The notes beneath the pieces were generated by a model. It did no database searches. It worked only from the letters and a program-made list of their open reading frames with translations, and was not told the origin of the DNA. Positions 8,660 to 19,675 of a DNA stretch of 64,000 nt are shown here, in pieces (the stretch's first letter is position 1; every line of letters starts with the position of its first letter). This DNA comes from Chloropicon primus (Eukaryota; Chlorophyta; Chloropicophyceae; Chloropicales; Chloropicaceae), in assembly GCA_023205875.1 (NCBI GenBank), contig CP060756.1:620001-684000 (forward strand). Direction: 5' to 3'. The translations under genes were made by a program, and so were the position numbers.

Positions 8660-10439
8660 TCACCAGTGCGGGAAGGGAACCGGCGAGTACACTTCCTGCC
8701 GGTTCTGGTGCTGGTGGGTGCTGGGAGCGGTGGACGGGGTCTTTCCCATCGTGCTCACGCCCATGGAGCTCATCGCGCTCGCCCCGGTTCCCGGAGTCCT
8801 GGCCATCTGCATATGCATGTGCGCCGGTGGATACATCTGGTGCTGAGAGTGAGCCCCACCCTTCCGGAAGACGAAGAGGGCGAGGAATTTCGAGCGTGTC
8901 AGTCATATTGCGCCCTGCACAAAAGAGGAAGTTAGAACTTACCTGGTGCATAGCGTAGGGGTGGTTGCCGTAAGGCACGCTCATCCCTTGCCTTTGCTGC
9001 TGAGTGTGGGCGAACACCGTGTTGCCCTGCTGCACCTGATGATGGGGGTGGAAGTTTCCAACGCCCACGGGCTGCTGGTGGCTCGGATGGGCGTGGTACA
9101 CCGGCGAGCTGACGACCACTTGCTGGTGCATCGCTGGCGTGCCGTGGAACTGCTGGTGGGGGTGGGGGAGCTGTTGGTACTGAGGGTGGGCATGGGGGTT
9201 GGAGAGGTGGGCATGCGCCAACGTCGCTTGCTGCGGGTGCATGAAGTGACCGGGCTGCGGCGTCCTCTGCGACAGGTGGGAGCTGTGCGGCTGCTGGTGA
9301 AACATTGGTTGGGCGCCAGCCCCGGACATTCCCGCCGGCACCTGGTGCGCCTGAGGCAGCATCGGGTCCATCATGGACGGCATCTGCAGGGAGTGAACCC
9401 CCCCGTGAGAGACCGGGTTGGCCTGCAGGGGCGGGGCCATCGCCGACGCATCCCACCTCTTGTCCGGCGGCCAGCCGCCCCAGATCCCCCTTCCGGAGTG
9501 AGGCAGACCCCCCACCCCGTGCATGATGCCCTGCTGGTGCTGGAATCTCTCCCTCTCCCCCTTCTTCCCCTTCCTGGACTTCTCCTGTATCTCCAGAATC
9601 TTCTTCGCCACAGCCTCTTGCCTGACCTCGACCGCCCTCTTCTCGTCCTCGTTGTCCAGGAAGTCCGCTTCGCTCTGGGAAAGGTGTTTCACGACAGTCT
9701 CAAAGTCGTTCTGCTCTTCCTGGGGCCTCAGGAAGGCCGAAATCCCGTTGCCTCCGAGCTGCCCCGAACCTTTCGGGGGGCCGCCCGCCTGCTTGGCCTT
9801 CTTGTTCTTGCCCGACCTGGGGGTCTGGATCTGGGAAAAGAGGTCCTTCTTCTTGTTGAACACCTCCTCCCTTATCTTGTGAGCGATGAGGTGGGCGAGC
9901 TCCCTCTCACCCAAGTCCAAGTCCTTGCACAGGGTCCTCGCGAAGCGTTCCGGATCGTCCTCCGACGTGTTGAATATGTCCCAAACGAAGCTGTCCTTTA
10001 TGCTCGTCGTCCCGCACCTCAAGTTGATCTTGATCACCTCCAGCCTCTCCGGCTCGTGCAAGGCCCTTACCTTGGCCTTCTCTTCCACCACCCTGAACTC
10101 GTTTATCTGCCGCTGCATCGAGTCCACCACCACAGCAACGAAGGACTGAGGCAGGCTCATGTCCTTGATCAGGCCCACGGCGAACTCCTCCACGCTGGCT
10201 GGAGACTCTTGAGCGTTCCAGCAGAAGGTATCCTTCAGGAACTTCCCGTCCACCTGAAGAGCACGATGATCACGCGCACAAAACACGAGCAATGCGAGTA
10301 GTGAGCGATTGAACTCAAAAAAGAAAACCCCAGAGCACTGAGACGAAACCGAAAGTATCTCCAAGGGCCTTACCTCGAGGTCGAACCGGATGGGCACCAT
10401 CGTGGTGGCCTCACCCCTCTGCCGCCCCTGCCGCTGCAT
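8660..10439 (-). CDS. SNF5: SNF5/SMARCB1-type SWI/SNF chromatin remodelling subunit
   Basis: Three exons on the minus strand: 10439-10374, 10253-8943 and 8842-8660, with introns of 120 and 100 bp, all phase 0; about 519 residues. The join of exons 1 and 2 gives VPIRFDLE-VDGKFLKDTFCWN, the start of the SNF5 domain. Two SNF5 repeats follow: VDGKFLKDTF...FAVGLIKDMSLP (residues about 23-80) and IKINLRCGTTSIKDSFVWDI...LDLGERELAHLIAHKIRE (about 100-165). The second half is very rich in His, Gln, Pro and Met, which is unusual and may be a disordered or phase-separating tail. SNF5 is a core subunit of SWI/SNF ATP-dependent remodelling complexes in the nucleus. The intron-retained reading downstream of 8943 gives an unrelated C-terminus, so the spliced model is preferred. 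Confidence 0.88.
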
Positions 10440-10824
10440 CTCTCACCCTCCCCTCCTTTTCCGCAGCCACCAAGAGAGAACGAGAACCCTCCCGTCCCTC
10501 CCTCCCTGTCCAGCGTCGGACAAGGACAACAACCAATACCAAACTCCTCGACTCGACTCAACTCGACTCAATCAATAGGATCTCTCTCTCTCTCTCTCTC
10601 TCTCCACCGCTCCGTGGATCAAATGGGTCAATCAAGGTATCGATGGAGAGCCCGCGAGAAGATCTTTCTGATGATCCCGTGGACACGACCCCCCTCGTCA
10701 CCCCTGCGTCTCTCCACCGTCGCCAAACAACCGCGCTCCACCCTCTCTCTCTCTCTGGAGGAGAGCAATGTGGGAGGGAGTCAGCGAGAGGCGCGAAGAG
10801 GCGAAGGGTTTCGAACGCAAAGTG

Positions 10825-10866
<42 letters not shown>

Positions 10867-11093
10867 GACTCGGTCGCTTGCGGCTCTTGCTCGGTTCGCT
10901 TCGTTGTGGTCACTTCACTTGGCTCGACTGCTAGGCTTCGGTTGGAAGGAAGGAAGGAGCAAGGGAATCAACTTGTGGATTAGTGGATAAGGATTGGGAT
11001 TGAGGGTGTTGAGTGGCTCTCGTCGTGCGTTTGGTTGGATTGGCGTAGGTGTTGCGGCGTCCTGGAGTGCGTCGGCTGACCGTGCTCGGCTTG
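10440..11093. other. Divergent promoter region between SNF5 and the GST-like gene
   Basis: No convincing gene. A CT run at about 10575-10604 reads as GA on the SNF5 sense strand, and a GGACGA hexanucleotide run occupies about 10826-10865. Several frames are open through it only because of this simple sequence. It probably contains the promoters of the two divergent genes. Confidence 0.5.
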
Positions 11094-12443
11094 ATGTTGT
11101 TGCTGTTGAGAGGGAGGGTGCTGAGGAGGAGCACTTTGGGAGCTGGAGCTGGGAAGAGGGAGGATTGGAGGATCAGCAGGTTGGGGGGAAGGAGGGGAAT
11201 GGTGGGAGGGAGGACCACGGGTGGACCGATGAGGGCGGCAATGACGTGGGAGCAGCTGGATGCCCACGTGGAGAAGACGGGGCTGCTGGCGGGAGACCGC
11301 GTGAACGGGCCAACGAACGCACAGGCGAGGCTCAGGCTCTTCGGCGGGGACGAGGACGCCGTGAGGGTGACCTTGTACCGGGACAACCACGCTTGGTGCC
11401 CTTACTGCCAGAAGGTCTGGCTGTGGCTGGAGGAGAAGCGAGTGCCGTACCGCATAGAGAAGGTGACGATGTTCTGCTACGGGGAGAAGGAGGCCTGGTA
11501 CAAGAGGAAGGTGCCTTCCGGGATGCTCCCGGCGCTCGAGATCGACGGCCGCCTGTACACGGAGAGCGACGTGATCCTGTCGGAGCTCGAACGAGCTTTC
11601 GGGCCGCTGCACAAGGGCATGTCCGACCCGGCCGTCGTGCCCCTACGGAGGCTGGAGAGGACCCTCTTCTCCGCTTGGTGCCAGTGGCTCTGCTCCCCGA
11701 ACTGGTTCCCTGGGGAGGAGAAGCGGGCCCGGCAAAACTTCGAGCGGGTGGTGTCGATGGTGGAGGAGGCCCTCTCGTCCACGCCCGGTGGATTCTTCCT
11801 GGAGGAGTTCTCGACGGCGGATGCCGTGTTCACCCCTTACGTGGAGCGGATGAACGCCAGCCTCTTCTATTACAAGGGCTACCTCCTGCGCGATCCGGAG
11901 CAGAACCCCAACATGGCGAGGTGGTTTGACGCGATGGAGACGCGCGAGACGTACCGTGGGACCCAAAGCGACTTCCATACCCACTCGCACGATCTGCCAC
12001 CTCAAATGGGCGGCTGCTACGAGAACAATGAGCCGGAGCAGCAGAGCTGCAAGTCTCTGGTGGACTGTGGGCCGTGGGCGGACGTTCCTGACGTTGGCTT
12101 TGCGGAGCCTTCCACGGCAGCGGACGAGGCAGTTGCCCGCACGGTGAAGCACCGCGCCAACATCGTGCGAGCCAACCCGTGCGAGGACGACGTTGCGGAC
12201 GAGGCCCTGCGCTGCGCCCTCACGGGTCTGGTGAACGGCGAGCTAGTGACCCCGCCGTCTGGAGGGGATGTGGCCCTGCGATACATTCGTGACCGCGTCA
12301 ACGTGCCCCGGGACATGTCGCTGCACGCCGCCCGGCGCATGAGAACGGCGCTGGAGGCCACCGCCGCGCTGGCCGGCAGCGGAGAGGGGCCTCCCATTCC
12401 CACCTCGCACCGCAGGGACCAGGATCCTCGCGCGTTCCAATAA
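11094..12443 (+). CDS. GST/glutaredoxin-fold protein with CPYC motif, probably plastid
   Basis: 449 residues from the first in-frame ATG at 11094; the frame is open upstream only from GTG. An Arg/Gly-rich N-terminus of about 45 residues looks like a transit peptide. The GST N-terminal thioredoxin fold begins [24 protein letters not shown], with an intact CPYC dithiol motif like glutaredoxins, and [11 protein letters not shown] supplies the cis-proline and glutathione-binding region. A helical GST C-terminal domain follows ([29 protein letters not shown]). The last roughly 170 residues, after about 280, are an extension without a recognised domain. Family members of this type are found in plastids of algae and plants. 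Substrate unknown. Confidence 0.8.
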   Translation: MLLLLRGRVLRRSTLGAGAGKREDWRISRLGGRRGMVGGRTTGGPMRAAMTWEQLDAHVEKTGLLAGDRVNGPTNAQARLRLFGGDEDAVRVTLYRDNHAWCPYCQKVWLWLEEKRVPYRIEKVTMFCYGEKEAWYKRKVPSGMLPALEIDGRLYTESDVILSELERAFGPLHKGMSDPAVVPLRRLERTLFSAWCQWLCSPNWFPGEEKRARQNFERVVSMVEEALSSTPGGFFLEEFSTADAVFTPYVERMNASLFYYKGYLLRDPEQNPNMARWFDAMETRETYRGTQSDFHTHSHDLPPQMGGCYENNEPEQQSCKSLVDCGPWADVPDVGFAEPSTAADEAVARTVKHRANIVRANPCEDDVADEALRCALTGLVNGELVTPPSGGDVALRYIRDRVNVPRDMSLHAARRMRTALEATAALAGSGEGPPIPTSHRRDQDPRAFQ

Positions 12444-12556
12444 CCAAAGATAACGTCCGTCGTCGTGGAGTGGATCACAAAATAGTTATGAAGCATCATT
12501 AGAAAGCTGCACCGGATCTTGAAACAACGCGAACTCGCTGGGGAGCCGCTCTGCTC

Positions 12557-13683
12557 TTAGTAGGGGATAAGGAGCCCGTCCTCGCAATTAATGAATGGCG
12601 CCCCAGACTCGAGCAACCCGACCCTTCCGATCTCATGCATCACGCGCTTGGCACCCACGCTGCACTCCACGGCGCCTTCGATGTCCCAGATGTGCTCGTA
12701 CTTCTTGGTCATCCCCGTGCGGTTGAAACCGGGGTGAAGGTTCGCGACAGCGATGCCCTTTGGCCTCAACTCCTCAGCCATCAGCACACCGCACATGTTT
12801 GCGGCCGCCTTGCACATGTGGTGCCCATAATCGCCGCCCTTGTTCGCATTCTGCACCTGCCTCCACAAGGCGCTCCCGCCCTGGGAGGTGATATTGATCA
12901 CTTTCCCTCCAGGCTGCTTGAGGCAGCCCTTGTTCACCAGCGCGGCCGTGACACGGAGAGGACCCACGGCACAAATATCGTCTGGTGGAGCCAAGACGGA
13001 CAGCAAGAACGAGCAAAGCAAAGACACGGTCAGTCTCGATGCACGAGCATATGGCGGGTAGGCTTAGGGGAGGCCAGAAAGCCAGAGAGCCTTCGAAGGC
13101 TGCGTTGCGTTTACTCACACTGCTTGAGGTTCTCCTCAAAGTTCAGTCCGTTGGTGAAGTCGTCGCTAACATCCGGAAAGTACCCCGCGTTGTTGATGAG
13201 AACGTCGATAGGGTCCTTCCCTTGGAGAGCGGAAGCGAGGGCCTCGCAGGCCTCGTTGCTGGTCACCTCGACGCCGTCCACAATCTCGACGTTCTCGATC
13301 GCCTCCAACTCCTTCGAAGCCTTCCTGCAGGCCCCGATGACGACTGCGCCACACCTCGCCGCCTCCTGCGCCAGGGACAAGCCGATGCCACGGTTCGCTC
13401 CCGTGACCAGAACCCTCGCGCCCTTCATCCAGCTCGGGTCGTACACCGAGTCGATGTCAAGCACGCGCTTGGAACCGCTCGCTTTCGCCTCCCCAAACCG
13501 CTTCACTTGGTCGGGCTCGGTGAACCCTGTTGCCGGAGGCTGCGCAGCCGCGCCTTTCACACCACCAGCGTTTGCCGCCACCATCTCCCTCCTTCCCCTT
13601 CCTGCCGGTACCTTCTGCCTCTGCCCTACGAGCTGCCCCCCTTGGTGGATCCTCAGCCTCCTCAACGCAACGACCTGCCTCAT
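12557..13683 (-). CDS. Short-chain dehydrogenase/reductase with altered catalytic motif
   Basis: Two exons: 13683-13119 and 12981-12557, with a 137-bp intron (GTGAGT...CCACCAG). The product has about 329 residues. The ATG at 13683 gives MRQVVALRRLRI and an Arg-rich transit-peptide-like leader. The Rossmann cofactor motif VLVTGANRGIGLSLAQEAA and DVLINNAGYF (NNAG) are intact. The splice restores LKQYDICAVGPLRVT, as expected for SDR helix E, and INITSQGGS supplies the serine region. The canonical Tyr-x3-Lys is changed: the sequence is GDYGHHMCKAAANM, so the position four before Lys is His and a Tyr lies six before it. Activity is therefore uncertain. Substrate unknown; nearest look is C-factor-like NAD(P) SDRs. 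Confidence 0.85.
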
Positions 13684-14077
13684 CCTTGCGCGCGCCACGT
13701 GCTGCTGGTGCAGATTGAGCTGAGCTCCTGCTTCCCAAGGAGGAGGGAGGGGATGGTGATGATGATGGGTGATGATGGCGGGGAAGGAGGGGGACGGTGG
13801 TGGGAGGACGAAGGACAATAAATTCATGCTCCTCTCCCTCTTTCCAAAGAACTCTCGCTTGATGGGGTAACCGGGAAAGAAGGTCATTGATCATCACTGA
13901 TCAGGCCAAGGGGGGAGGAAGGGATGGATCGGGGGAAAGAGTATGGTTTCCTTTGGGGTGGGGGTGGGGATGAATTACTGTTTGTGTTATTTTTCTTCTT
14001 CTTCTTCTTAATAATGGAATGGTCAGCGACGATGGTGGTGGCGGCGGCGGTGACACGCACACACACTCCTACTACTA
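13684..14077. other. Spacer between SDR start and RAD23 stop
   Basis: Holds the SDR promoter and the RAD23 3' region, since both genes are on the minus strand. A CTT-rich tract and an ACAC/CTACTA simple repeat occur near 13995-14080. No gene is seen. Confidence 0.5.
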
Positions 14078-15624
14078 CTACTGGAAGTCTTCTTGCGCGT
14101 GCTCCAGGAGGTAGTTCGCGGCCAGGGACTCGTTCTTGTCGCAAGCGAAGAAGGCCTCGATGCAGAGAGCCCTGTCGAAACCCATAGCCTCCAACCTGTC
14201 GATGGATTCCTTCTCCTCGGGAGTTACACTGACGACGTTCTGAGGCACTTCCCCACCTTCCATACCAGGGACCCTGGGGCCGCCAGCCCCGGCTCCTCCG
14301 CCCTCCATGGACTCGTTCAGCATCCTGAGAAAATCGCCCTGGTTGCTGTTAATGAGCTGAAGCAGCTGGGGGTTCTGCTTTCCGAGCTCCTGGAGCATCG
14401 GCTGCAAGATCTGTGGGTTTGCCTGAACCATCTGCCTCAGGGCTTGGAACTGGGGGTTGTTCCTCAGGAAACTCAGCTCGGACTGGGCTTGGGCTCCTGG
14501 GGAGCCGCCCGCGCCGGCTCCGTCCCCGCCACCTGGGCTCGAGCCTGGGATGCCTTGGGGGAACATGTTCAAGGGCTGTGTGGTTGGGCCCCCCGCGCCC
14601 GCCTCCTCCGGAGAGGGGGTCGGCTGTGCCGGCTGTGCCGCGTCCCCGCCAGCGGCCGCGGCAGCAGGTGGCGGAGGCGCCTGAGCCTGCTCAGGAATAC
14701 CGCTCATGAGGTACTCCACCGCCCTGTCCGGGTTGTTGTAGGCCGCTCTCATCGCCTTCACAACGAGTTCCTTGTCAAAACCCATGTCGCAAATCATCTG
14801 GACCGACGACTCCAAAGCAGAGCCCGTGGCGAGATTACTTGCCGAGTTCTGGTACGCCGTCGCCGCGGGCGAGCCGGTCTCCTCGGCCTGCCCCTCCGAA
14901 GTATCCATAGGGACGGGCACGCCTTCGGCGGGTGGGCTCGCTTTGGGCGGCGTTGCCTCGGCCGGTTTGCTCTCCTCCTTGACAGGCTTCGCCTCCTCCT
15001 TGGGCTCTGCCGGCGCCTGAATCGTTGAGAGAGGGGACACGCGAAACAGAACGTCCAAGAAACAGAGGAATCGTCAGCAAGTGGAAGACCCGCAGTAGAG
15101 CGACGAGCCCCCACGTGGCCACGGAGCACTTACAGCTTCCTTCTTCGCTGGTGCTTTCCCCTTCAGCACGGTGACGACCATGAAGCCATCCTCAGTGATG
15201 TTGTTGTCCTTCAGGGACGTCCCGTCGTTGAGGACCTTGCCCTTGTAGACGAGAACCTGCTCAAAACAGACAAAGAAGAAAGAGCACACAGTGTGTGTGT
15301 GTGAGTGAGTGAACTGGTCGCGGCAAGGAAAGGCCTCCGCGGGACAAGGGAGCATCGCTGAGCGGCGCCACGCACGGCGCCTTCGATTGAGACCCCCGAT
15401 GCTTGAGTGAGCCTCCTCTCGAACCCTCGGGAGCACGCCCAAACCCAACCAAAGCAGTAAGAAGAACAAAAGAGAGAAGAAAAAAAAGTACCTACCTGAC
15501 GGTCCTTGGGGAAGTTCGCTCCCTGCGAGTCCGCGATCTTCTCCTTCACGGACGCAATCGTCACCGACTCGTCGAGCTCGAGGGCGAAGCTCGTCCCCGT
15601 CACAGTCTTCAGACTAACTTTCAT
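14078..15624 (-). CDS. RAD23: RAD23, ubiquitin shuttle and nucleotide-excision-repair factor
   Basis: Three exons: 15624-15496, 15256-15134 and 15016-14078, introns 239 and 117 bp, all phase 0, about 396 residues, the normal RAD23 length. An N-terminal ubiquitin-like domain (MKVSLKTVTGTSFALEL to about residue 78) spans exons 1 and 2. UBA1 lies near 150-193 (VQMICDMGFDKELVVKAM), an XPC-binding/STI1 domain near 255-310 (FLRNNPQFQALRQMVQANPQ) and UBA2 at the C-terminus (IDRLEAMGFDRALCIEAFFA). Linkers are Pro/Ala/Gly-rich. The protein carries ubiquitylated clients to the proteasome and stabilises XPC in DNA repair. Its relative DSK2 lies 1.2 kb away on the same strand. Confidence 0.95.
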
Positions 15625-15818
15625 CCCGTCCCGTCCGTTTCCTCTTCCTCGATCCAACACAAAACCTCGAACGATCGTACGATGATGATTTGTTGATGAC
15701 TTGATCGAACGATCGATCAAAAGGGAGAAAGGATATCCGTCCGTCTGTCTGTCTGCTGTCTCCCCGATGAGTGACTCGCAGATCCTTCCCTTCCCACGAC
15801 GACGCTACCTTCCCTCTC

Positions 15819-15859
<41 letters not shown>

Positions 15860-16171
15860 CGCGCGCCGAGTCCCTCGCTCCTTCTGTCGAGGGCTTCCCC
15901 TTCCCTCTCTCTCTCTCTCTCTCTGCTGCGGAAATTGTCAGAGCCAAGGGGACTGGGCTGGGAACGAGGCTCCCTTGTGAGGCGAGGGGCGCGAGATTGG
16001 ACGCGGGATCTTGATCACACGATAGTACGAGTCGAGACCTTTCGTTTGACACCGGACTTGCCGCGAATGACGAAGGGAAGGTGTGGTGGACCTTACGATT
16101 GATCTGACAAAGTGACGTCGTGACGGAGGAAGCCTCGGCCTGAGAGAGGGGGGGCGAAGGAAGGGAGAGGA
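15625..16171. other. Divergent promoter region between RAD23 and MsrA
   Basis: A CT run at about 15825-15856 and a second near 15907-15922 read as GA on the RAD23 sense strand. No gene is supported. Confidence 0.5.
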
Positions 16172-16711
16172 ATGGGTGCAGGGAATTCCATGGCGACGTG
16201 GCCGCCGGAGGGGAACAAGCTTCCGTTGGCGACTTTCGCGGCCGGATGCTTCTGGGGCGTGGAACTGAGGTTCCAGCGCGTGGAGGGGGTGGAGAAGACT
16301 GCCGTGGGGTACATCCAGGGCGAGGTGGAGAGCCCGACGTACGAGTTGGTCTGCAGTGGGATGACCGGACACACCGAGGCGGTTCAGATGACGTACGACC
16401 CGAGCGTCGTGACCTTTGGAGAGCTGTGCGACGTGTTCTACGCGGGCCACAACCCGAAGCAGAAGAACGGACAGGGGGGCGACGTGGGAACTCAGTACAG
16501 GAGTGGGATCTACTACCACGACGAGGAGCAGAAGAAGGTCGCGGAGGAGAAGAAGGCCCAGATCGAGGGGGCGGTCACCGAGGTCCAGGCCGCCGCCAAG
16601 TTCTGGCCCGCGGAGGAGTACCACCAGCAGTACTTGGAGAAGGGTGGGAGGTATGGCTCCGGGCAGTCGGCCGCGAAACGTTGCACCGATCCGATTCGGT
16701 GCTATGGTTAG
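16172..16711 (+). CDS. MSRA: Peptide methionine-S-sulfoxide reductase MsrA
   Basis: 179 residues, single exon. MsrA reduces methionine-S-sulfoxide in proteins using thioredoxin. FAAGCFWGVE contains the catalytic Cys26. Typical blocks GYIQGEVESPTYELVCSG, HTEAVQMTYDP, VFYAGHNPKQKNGQG and GTQYRSGIYY follow. The C-terminal tail KRCTDPIRCYG supplies Cys171 and Cys177 as likely resolving cysteines. The ATG at 16172 gives MGAGNSMATW; a second ATG at residue 7 is also possible. If the first is used, Gly2 and Ser6 fit an N-myristoylation consensus. The short N-terminus argues for a cytosolic form. The stop is only 64 bp from the convergent DSK2 stop. Confidence 0.95.
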   Translation: MGAGNSMATWPPEGNKLPLATFAAGCFWGVELRFQRVEGVEKTAVGYIQGEVESPTYELVCSGMTGHTEAVQMTYDPSVVTFGELCDVFYAGHNPKQKNGQGGDVGTQYRSGIYYHDEEQKKVAEEKKAQIEGAVTEVQAAAKFWPAEEYHQQYLEKGGRYGSGQSAAKRCTDPIRCYG

Positions 16712-16775
16712 AGACAAAAGGCTTCCCGAGCTGGTCTAAAAAGCTTAAACAAAGTAAATCCTTAATGTAGAAAAG

Positions 16776-18263
16776 TTACAACCCGCTAAGTAACCTGTCC
16801 ACGGCCGCGTTGACGTTCCCCCCAACCTGGCTCAGAGCTCTGATGTTGGCCTGCTGGTCGTGGAAGCCCATCTCCTGCAGCTGGGTCAGCTGTGATGCGT
16901 AGAGCTCCTCCGGTGGAACGTTCGGGGTTGGATTGGTGTTCGCCGCCGCGGCGCCGGCACCGGGAAATCCACCGAAGCCTTCCATGGACGACGGAAACGC
17001 GGGCATCAAACCACTCGACTGGAGCTGCTGCATGGCCTGCTGCATCTGCATCATGGCACGGATGTTGGCAGGGTCGGCCATCTGCCTCAGGAAGTTGGGG
17101 TCCTGGGCTGCCTGCTGCATCATCCTGTTCAGGCCGGCTGCCTGCTGAGGGTTCAGATTCCCTAGGCCACCGAGGCCGCCACCGAGAGCAGCAAAAGGGT
17201 TTGCCCCGGGCTGCTGAGATCCGTTGTTGTTGTCGTTGCCGCCGCCGTTGCTGTTGCTGTTCTGCTGATCAGTGGCCTGAGATGGCGGGGCCCAAGGGTT
17301 GGGCAACGGAGAGGTGTTCGGGTTGTTCCCCGACCCGGCACTCTGGTTCCTCAGCGCCGCAAAGGGGTTGTTGTTATTAGCGGCCCCCGTCGCGCCCTGG
17401 TTTGGATTCGATCCGGCCTGCTGGTTCGACTGCGACCTCGGGTTCGTCGTAGCGTTCATCAGGGGCTCCTGGAAGTTCTCGTACATTCTCCTCAGGGTGT
17501 TGAAACCCTCAGGAAGGCTCTCGAGATTGCTCATCGCCCTGTCCGTGGTCCGCATCTGCTCACGCATCAGATCGGGGTTTCTGGCAATTTCGAACGTCTG
17601 CCTCAGCGTCTCCGGGTCGCTCATGACGTGCCTTAGCTCCGGATTCCGGTCCATGACCTCCCTGAGCTGCGGGTTCGTCTCAATGACTGACCTAATAATG
17701 TCAGGATTGCTCAACATGTTCTGCATCATGGGGGAGTTCATCATCTCCTGCATCATAGCCGGGTTCCTCATCATCTCCTGCTCCATCCTTTGCGGGTCGA
17801 AGCCACCCGCGCCGCCCATGCCACCCATCGATCCGAACCCGCCCATGCCACCCAAGCCCCCGAGGCCTCCGAGGCCTCCCATGCCACCAAGTCCTCCCAT
17901 GCCTCCCAGACCGCCGAAGGGGTTGGCCGCGTTCGTGTTCGCGTTCGTGTTCGTGTTCGTGTTCGCGTTCGTGTTCGCGTTCGGCGCTGGGTTCGCCGGG
18001 CTGCTTTGCCGTGGGGAGACCATCCCCTTGACCAAGTGGATCGTGTGGCTCGGCTTTATCGAGTAAGACTCGAGTGTCTTTTCATCTTTCAAGACGTGTC
18101 CCTGATAGATCAACCTCTGCCTCTCCGGCGCGATGCCCTTGGTCTGCTCGCACTCGTCGCAGAGCTTCGTCTTCAGCGCCGAGACGAGCATGTCCCCCGT
18201 CACTTGAACAGGAAACGTCCCGCCAGTCGTCTGACGTATGTTCACCTCAAAGGCCTCGGCCAT
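16776..18263 (-). CDS. DSK2: DSK2/ubiquilin ubiquitin shuttle protein
   Basis: 495 residues, single exon, ATG at 18263 (the frame opens upstream only from GTG). An N-terminal ubiquitin-like domain ([17 protein letters not shown] to about 77) is followed by an Asn/Thr/Ala repeat coded by a GTTCGC/GTTCGT hexanucleotide run (about 17932-17990) and a Gly/Met-rich run. STI1 repeats follow ([36 protein letters not shown]), then Asn/Gln/Ser-rich linkers, a further STI1-like block ([16 protein letters not shown]) and a C-terminal UBA ([17 protein letters not shown]). The domain order is that of ubiquilin. It delivers ubiquitylated or misfolded membrane proteins to the proteasome. Confidence 0.95.
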   Translation of the reverse strand: MAEAFEVNIRQTTGGTFPVQVTGDMLVSALKTKLCDECEQTKGIAPERQRLIYQGHVLKDEKTLESYSIKPSHTIHLVKGMVSPRQSSPANPAPNANTNANTNTNTNANTNAANPFGGLGGMGGLGGMGGLGGLGGLGGMGGFGSMGGMGGAGGFDPQRMEQEMMRNPAMMQEMMNSPMMQNMLSNPDIIRSVIETNPQLREVMDRNPELRHVMSDPETLRQTFEIARNPDLMREQMRTTDRAMSNLESLPEGFNTLRRMYENFQEPLMNATTNPRSQSNQQAGSNPNQGATGAANNNNPFAALRNQSAGSGNNPNTSPLPNPWAPPSQATDQQNSNSNGGGNDNNNGSQQPGANPFAALGGGLGGLGNLNPQQAAGLNRMMQQAAQDPNFLRQMADPANIRAMMQMQQAMQQLQSSGLMPAFPSSMEGFGGFPGAGAAAANTNPTPNVPPEELYASQLTQLQEMGFHDQQANIRALSQVGGNVNAAVDRLLSGL

Positions 18264-18887
18264 GTTCAAACCCACAAAAAAAAAAAAGCGAAGCGACCAA
18301 AAGCAACCACAAGTCCTTCCCCTCCCCTCTCGAGAAGAAGAAGAAGAAACGACAAGGACGCAAACTCCGTCCCGCTGCCTGGCCTCTACCTCGTCTTCTC
18401 CCTCCCTCTCTCTCTCCCCCTCTCAAAACTCTGCCTCTGTGTCTCCGCTCCCTTGAGGTTGAAAAAGAATGCTTCAGTCCATTACGGTTCGACTCCGAGG
18501 TCCAACCTCATCAAGCGAGTGCTCTTTCGAAAGAGGAAGAGACGCTCTATCGTTCTCCGCCTTCTTCCCCCGCGTCCGCTCCTTTCCCCGCCCTCCAACT
18601 CGAGTTCAACTCACTCACCTCGTCCTCGTCCGCCTTCGCGATCGCTCGATTGATTGCTGATCAAAAACCGCCATTCGATTCTTCGCGCCGTCGGAGAGGA
18701 GAGCGACGACGACGACGACGACGACGAGTGAGGACGAGGAGGAGGTGTGAGAGGGCTTCACTTGTTCGCGAACTTGGGTGCATTCGCTCATTCATTCATC
18801 CGTGCGTGCGTGCGTGCGTGCGTTCCATTGCGCGACGACACGGCTTGAGGTTTTGAGGAGGAAGGGTAAAAGAAAAACCAAGCAAAC
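18264..18887. other. Divergent promoter region between DSK2 and SmD1
   Basis: Includes CT-rich tracts near 18395-18425, a GACGAC run near 18706-18727 and a CGTG tetranucleotide run near 18800-18822. A perfect 11-base B-box-like match at 18486-18496 was examined and does not form a tRNA. No gene is supported. Confidence 0.5.
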
Positions 18888-19418
18888 ATGGTGAAACTTG
18901 TGAGGTAAGGTCTCGGTCTCTCCCTGGATTGATCTCTCCCTCTCTCTCTCTCTCTCTGGACTCTTACCTCTGCTTGGAGAGGAGGAGACTGCGGTGGAAT
19001 GGCGTGTCGGGCTTTGCCAGGTTTTGCGTCGTCGGACTGACGGGAAGTTTTGCTTTGTTTCCTTTGCTTTGTGTCACCTAGATTTTTGATGAAGTTGAGC
19101 AACGAGTCCGTGACGATCGAGCTGAAGAACGGCACGGTGGTTGCTGGAACGATAAAGGGCGTGGACATCGCGATGAACACGCACCTGAAAAAGGTCAAGG
19201 TGACGCCTAAGGGGAGCAAGACCCTCTCCTTTGACCACCTGAGCGTCAGGGGATCGACCATTAGGTACTTTCTCCTGCCGGACAACTTGAACTTGGACAC
19301 CCTCCTCGTGGACTTGGAAGATCCAAAGCAGAAGCCTGCCAAGGACTCCGGAAGGCCCGGAGGCATGGGAAGAGGAAGAGGCAGGGGAAGGGGAAGGGGA
19401 AGGGGTAGGGGGGGATGA
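18888..19418 (+). CDS. SNRPD1: Small nuclear ribonucleoprotein SmD1
   Basis: Exon 1 is only 17 bp (18888-18904), intron 18905-19081 (177 bp), exon 2 19082-19418; the product is 117 residues, the same size as human SmD1. The splice gives [19 protein letters not shown], the Sm1 motif start. Sm fold blocks [19 protein letters not shown] and [17 protein letters not shown] are intact. The C-terminus is a GR dipeptide tail (about six Gly-Arg units), where symmetric arginine dimethylation occurs in the family. SmD1 is part of the heptameric Sm ring of spliceosomal U1, U2, U4 and U5 snRNPs. The tiny first exon would be easily missed in annotation. Confidence 0.95.
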
Positions 19419-19675
19419 GTTGGGAAGGTTGCTCGCGAGTGACCGGTACCGCGACGGTGGAAACGGTAGGCACTGCTGCTGCTTGGTGTCCTTTGGAGAA
19501 GGGGGAAGATGGCCTGGCGTGAAAGTAGGGGGGTGAGGGACCACCCGCGTGTACTCTATATAAATTTGATCACGGCGAAGTCTGAGTATGTCAAACAAAG
19601 AACACCACAAAGTTATACTTACAAACATAAAAAACAAGAACAAAAAACGGGTTTCGGACCGAGGCTTGCTTCTCC

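Noticed and set aside
10826-10865. Acidic protein frame from the GGACGA run
   Set aside because: Simple-sequence repeat; the frames come from it and no start or homology supports a gene.
18455-18509. tRNA-like element: perfect GAGGTTG/CAACCTC pair around GGTTCGACTCC
   Set aside because: The span of 55 bp is too short, and the T-stem and spacing to the acceptor do not fit a tRNA; no anticodon arm forms. Likely chance.
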